Below are positions 61,254 to 64,000 of a stretch of DNA of 64,000 bases, in pieces; the stretch's first letter is position 1; each line of letters opens with the position of its first letter. The DNA lies in contig RPFO01002162.1 of the NCBI GenBank assembly GCA_009746045.1, positions 50,451-114,450 of the forward strand, read 5' to 3'. This stretch comes from Mesostigma viride (lineage: Eukaryota > Streptophyta > Mesostigmatophyceae > Mesostigmatales > Mesostigmataceae). Both the position numbers and the translations under genes were made by a program. The notes beneath the pieces are model-generated. The model was not told the origin of the DNA, made no database searches, and worked only from the letters and a program-made list of their open reading frames with translations.

Positions 61254-61533
61254 TGTTAAAAACGGAGGAGGAGGAAAGATCTTTGAGCCGTTTCGACCTC
61301 AATATATGTTGTATTAATGATTAAATTGCGTAGTGACAAAAGACATGGCCAACAAGGCCTTCCCAACAAGGGAATCGACCCAACAAGGGTGACGACTCCG
61401 ACCAACAAGGTCTTTCCAACAAGGAATTCCCAACAAGGGTGTGAGTTGGACCAACAAGGTGACTTTCATTAGAAAATAGATTACGTTTTTATATCTTGTG
61501 TCGACCAAGGCATTGATGCTGAAAAGATGCCGA
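61254..61533 (-). repeat. E8 5' LTR, part before E9
   Basis: Matches 56405-56683. Continues after E9 from 63632 to the window end, with the last about 51 bp before E9 repeated after it. Confidence 0.85.
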
Positions 61534-62060
61534 TAATTAACACCGGCATGCGTCACACGCCGGCCTGAACAGTGCTGAAAACGCCACTACAAACAACGTG
61601 GCCACGCACCCCCAGGCTAGTGCGTTAACCGTACAGGTAGTTATACAAGGTTCCCAAGACTGACAAACATAAAACTCGCCCATCGACCCCTTGGGCCAGT
61701 CCGAATCCACTATACAATAATTAATCACGACTCACTAAAGAACCCAAATCAGCCAAAGATTCGTTAAGCAACCAGCCGACCCTACAGGTCCCCTCCTAAC
61801 CTCAGCTGGTGCAACCAAACACGAATCTTTGCAACCAAGTCGTATAAAACCTACAATTAATTTTCTCGGACCGCTAATCAATAGCCACCGACCCTTATAA
61901 ACAACCGGGTCATCCAAGGAAAATTCGGGCGAGCAGGAAACCCTTTGTACAGATCGAATTAGTCAGCCCATGTCGCAGACAGCCTTCCACATCCAGGCCA
62001 AGGCATGGCGGCCTTATCTTTCCCGCATGCGTTAATTAAACTATATTCAGAGAAAACCGA
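61534..62060. repeat. E9 left direct repeat
   Basis: 527 bp. Has GGCATGCG with TTAATTAAC near one end (61534-61554) and the inverted form CGCATGCGTTAATTAA at 62024-62039. Confidence 0.85.
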
Positions 62061-63104
62061 TTAAGATCACTCAGCTCCCAAGAAGACCAGCATTTGATTG
62101 AATACAATAAGTGGAGCCCTGCCACAAATGCAGCAGTTAGCAGTGGCCTTAAGGTTTCTCAATCCGCACGCGGAAGCAAGAAGCCTCCACCCAATTACCC
62201 CCCCTGGCGCCAACCCCATTGCGCCGATTAAACTCATGACCACCGTGCGCGAAAGAGCGTGTCGCAACATCTTAAATGGCGACTCAGCCCGCGCTAGGCT
62301 ATATTAACCCCCGCAGGGGCCCGCTGGTTACAATGCGACACAAGCCGGTGACCACCCCAAAAGCAAGCCCTCAAAAAGAGCCAGCATTTCGCCATTCCGG
62401 AACCGTCCAAAAAGGAAAGAGGTTTTACGACACCATAAGAGATTGAGCCGCGCAGCAGGTGCTGAGACGAAAAGGAACGACAAAGGTCTGGCGTAGCCTC
62501 GCCTCCCTAAGACGCCCTCCCCAACTCGAGTCTCACAATAGGGAAATTTCTAGCTTCGGAGCGCAACTCTCGTGCGGCTCCTATTGTCCCCAACCACCCC
62601 CCCTCGGCAGGGGCAGCTGGACAACTGACCTGCCGCCGCAAAAAATAATTTATGAAAAAACAGGCCGTTGCTGACAGGAACCTGGTTCAGGACCTTTTGA
62701 GTCCAGGTCACTTCCCACGCACCATCGCAAGGTGGCAAGCCTGCGATGTGACACTAGAGCTGTTTTAGTAACTTATAAACAGCTCCGCCGAAGCTGGCCA
62801 AACCGCCGGAGTAGCGCCCCATCCTTCGCCCATGTCAAAAAGACCCGCAGCCGGGGAAAACGACATGGGGGTAAATTTAAATTTTCTTTCCGTTGCACGA
62901 CCAACTATACTATGCTTGGTCGAACAACTTAGCGGTTGTGCCACCATCTGCCTCGGCTACAAGACAGATGCAACCCGCGCTAGAATGTGCAATTTTGCAC
63001 AGGCGGCCATTGCCGCCATTGTGAAAGAAACAATTGCGGATCATTGCCTGCCTAGCTTGCTTAAGGCATGGCCCGCCGACACACAAGCTGACATCATCCT
63101 AAAT
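62061..63104. other. E9 core, no gene recognised
   Basis: 1,044 bp; the longest forward frame (62832-63107, 91 codons) has no motif I recognise and runs into the right repeat. Confidence 0.5.
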
Positions 63105-63631
63105 TAATTAACACCGGCATGCGTCACACGCCGGCCTGAACAGTGCTGAAAACGCCACTACAAACAACGTGGCCACGCACCCCCAGGCTAGTGCGTTAAC
63201 CGTACAGGTAGTTATACAAGGTTCCCAAGACTGACAAACATAAAACTCGCCCATCGACCCCTTGGGCCAGTCCGAATCCACTATACAATAATTAATCACG
63301 ACTCACTAAAGAACCCAAATCAGCCAAAGATTCGTTAAGCAACCAGCCGACCCTACAGGTCCCCTCCTAACCTCAGCTGGTGCAACCAAACACGAATCTT
63401 TGCAACCAAGTCGTATAAAACCTACAATTAATTTTCTCGGACCGCTAATCAATAGCCACCGACCCTTATAAACAACCGGGTCATCCAAGGAAAATTCGGG
63501 CGAGCAGGAAACCCTTTGTACAGATCGAATTAGTCAGCCCATGTCGCAGACAGCCTTCCACATCCAGGCCAAGGCATGGCGGCCTTATCTTTCCCGCATG
63601 CGTTAATTAAACTATATTCAGAGAAAACCGA
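63105..63631. repeat. E9 right direct repeat
   Basis: 527 bp, same sequence as 61534-62060. Confidence 0.85.
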
Positions 63632-64000
63632 ACGTTTTATATCTTGTGTCGACCAAGGCATTGATGCTGAAAAGATGCGATAAGATGAACTAGATGCCGA
63701 TAAGGTGTCTCGAATGTTCTAGAGCATCATCGAGAAGATAAGGTTCAGGAATATTCGATAAAGATGCCGACACCCTGATGAGTGTCTACATGTTCGAGCT
63801 GTACTGTCGTTCGGCACACCCTTTTTATATGATAACTGTCGACTAAACAAATTCGTCACAAATTCTACATTGCATCGTCAAAACATTGCAAATATTTAGA
63901 AACAATTCCGGTGAAGAGTTAGCTGATCTAATTGCAAAAGGGTAACACTCGGTTCCCTGGCTACCAACGATCAGGTTCTTGACCAAAAGTACGTCGAATG
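63632..64000 (-). repeat. E8 5' LTR, part after E9 (runs off the window)
   Basis: Matches 56636-57003. Begins with the repeated target segment of about 51 bp, then continues the LTR to the window end. Confidence 0.83.

Larger units (their letters stand above)
61534..63631. mobile_element. E9: unclassified element with 527-bp direct terminal repeats
   Basis: 2,098-bp insertion in the E8 5' LTR. Two 527-bp direct repeats (61534-62060 and 63105-63631), apparently identical, flank a 1,044-bp core. Ends are TAATTAAC...AACCGA, not TG...CA. I see no tRNA primer site and no polypurine tract. The flanks repeat about 51 bp of the target (61483-61534 and 63632-63682), far more than the 4-6 bp of LTR elements. 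Core frames (for example 62832-63107) have no recognisable domain. It could be an odd LTR-like element, a non-autonomous unit of another class, or the product of recombination. Confidence 0.65.
56405..64000 (-). mobile_element. E8: second gag-only LTR retrotransposon (right end outside)
   Basis: Minus-strand element. Its 3' LTR is 56405 to about 59601, enlarged by E7; its 5' LTR starts at 61254 and is interrupted by E9. LTR ends TG...CA. Primer-binding site TGGTATCG lies at the 61246-61253 side. Internal region 59602-61253 is 1.65 kb with one gag ORF and no pol. Same plan and same gag ending as E3. The 5-bp duplication would be ACGTG (56400-56404) but cannot be confirmed. Confidence 0.85.

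Noticed and set aside
62832-63107. 91-aa frame in the E9 core
   Set aside because: No recognisable domain, ends within the repeat boundary; single short frame expected by chance.

Overview
This is a 64-kb piece of a nuclear eukaryotic genome. One spliced protein-kinase gene (6276-19918, + strand) has GT-AG introns with GTGGGT-type donors, and almost everything else is transposable elements and tandem repeats. The intron style, the Raf/TKL-like kinase and the mix of Copia-like, Gypsy chromodomain and tyrosine-recombinase retroelements suggest a green alga (chlorophyte or early streptophyte). The lineage is an inference; no rRNA, tRNA or conserved marker gene was seen.

Left part (1-6275): no gene recognised. 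It holds a 9-bp minisatellite (1084-1697), two related MITE-like elements with identical 14-bp terminal inverted repeats and perfect 8-bp target duplications (3113-3880 and 4381-5132), and a 285-bp fold-back element between them.

Kinase gene (6276-19918): five exons encode about 485 aa with all catalytic motifs, an activation segment about four times longer than usual, and a C-terminal CIVM prenylation motif. Its introns carry a (GCCACT)n array, a 537-bp GGGA array, a CCACCTGA minisatellite and, in intron 3, an 8.5-kb antisense Copia-like retrotransposon (E1).

Right part (20360-64000): a nested stack of retrotransposons that can be taken apart because nearly every layer has an exact target duplication and the host reading frame closes when the layer is removed. 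The outer layer is a Gypsy element E4 (left LTR 20360-21028; right end beyond the window). Inserted in E4 are: a piggyBac-like non-autonomous element E10 (23341-25058, TTAA); a gag-only LTR element E3 (25093-36442), whose gag is split by a nearly intact Copia-like element E2 (26521-34691); a Gypsy chromodomain element E5 (39106-55367), which is itself split by a tyrosine-recombinase retroelement E6 (40360-45862); and a second gag-only element E8 (56405 to beyond the window). One E8 LTR contains the coding-free element E7 (57070-59544) and the other contains E9 (61534-63631), an unclassified unit with 527-bp direct repeats.

The most unusual signals are these. E1 and E2 appear to carry the protease between integrase and reverse transcriptase (the Copia order is protease-integrase-RT), with an HGDD RT box, DD29-31E integrases and LTR ends that are not TG...CA. 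E4 and E5 each carry a small ORF before gag with an RNase H1-N/viroplasmin-like domain. E6 has a 2A-like NPGP-P site between RNase H and recombinase. E9 is flanked by a duplication of about 51 bp.
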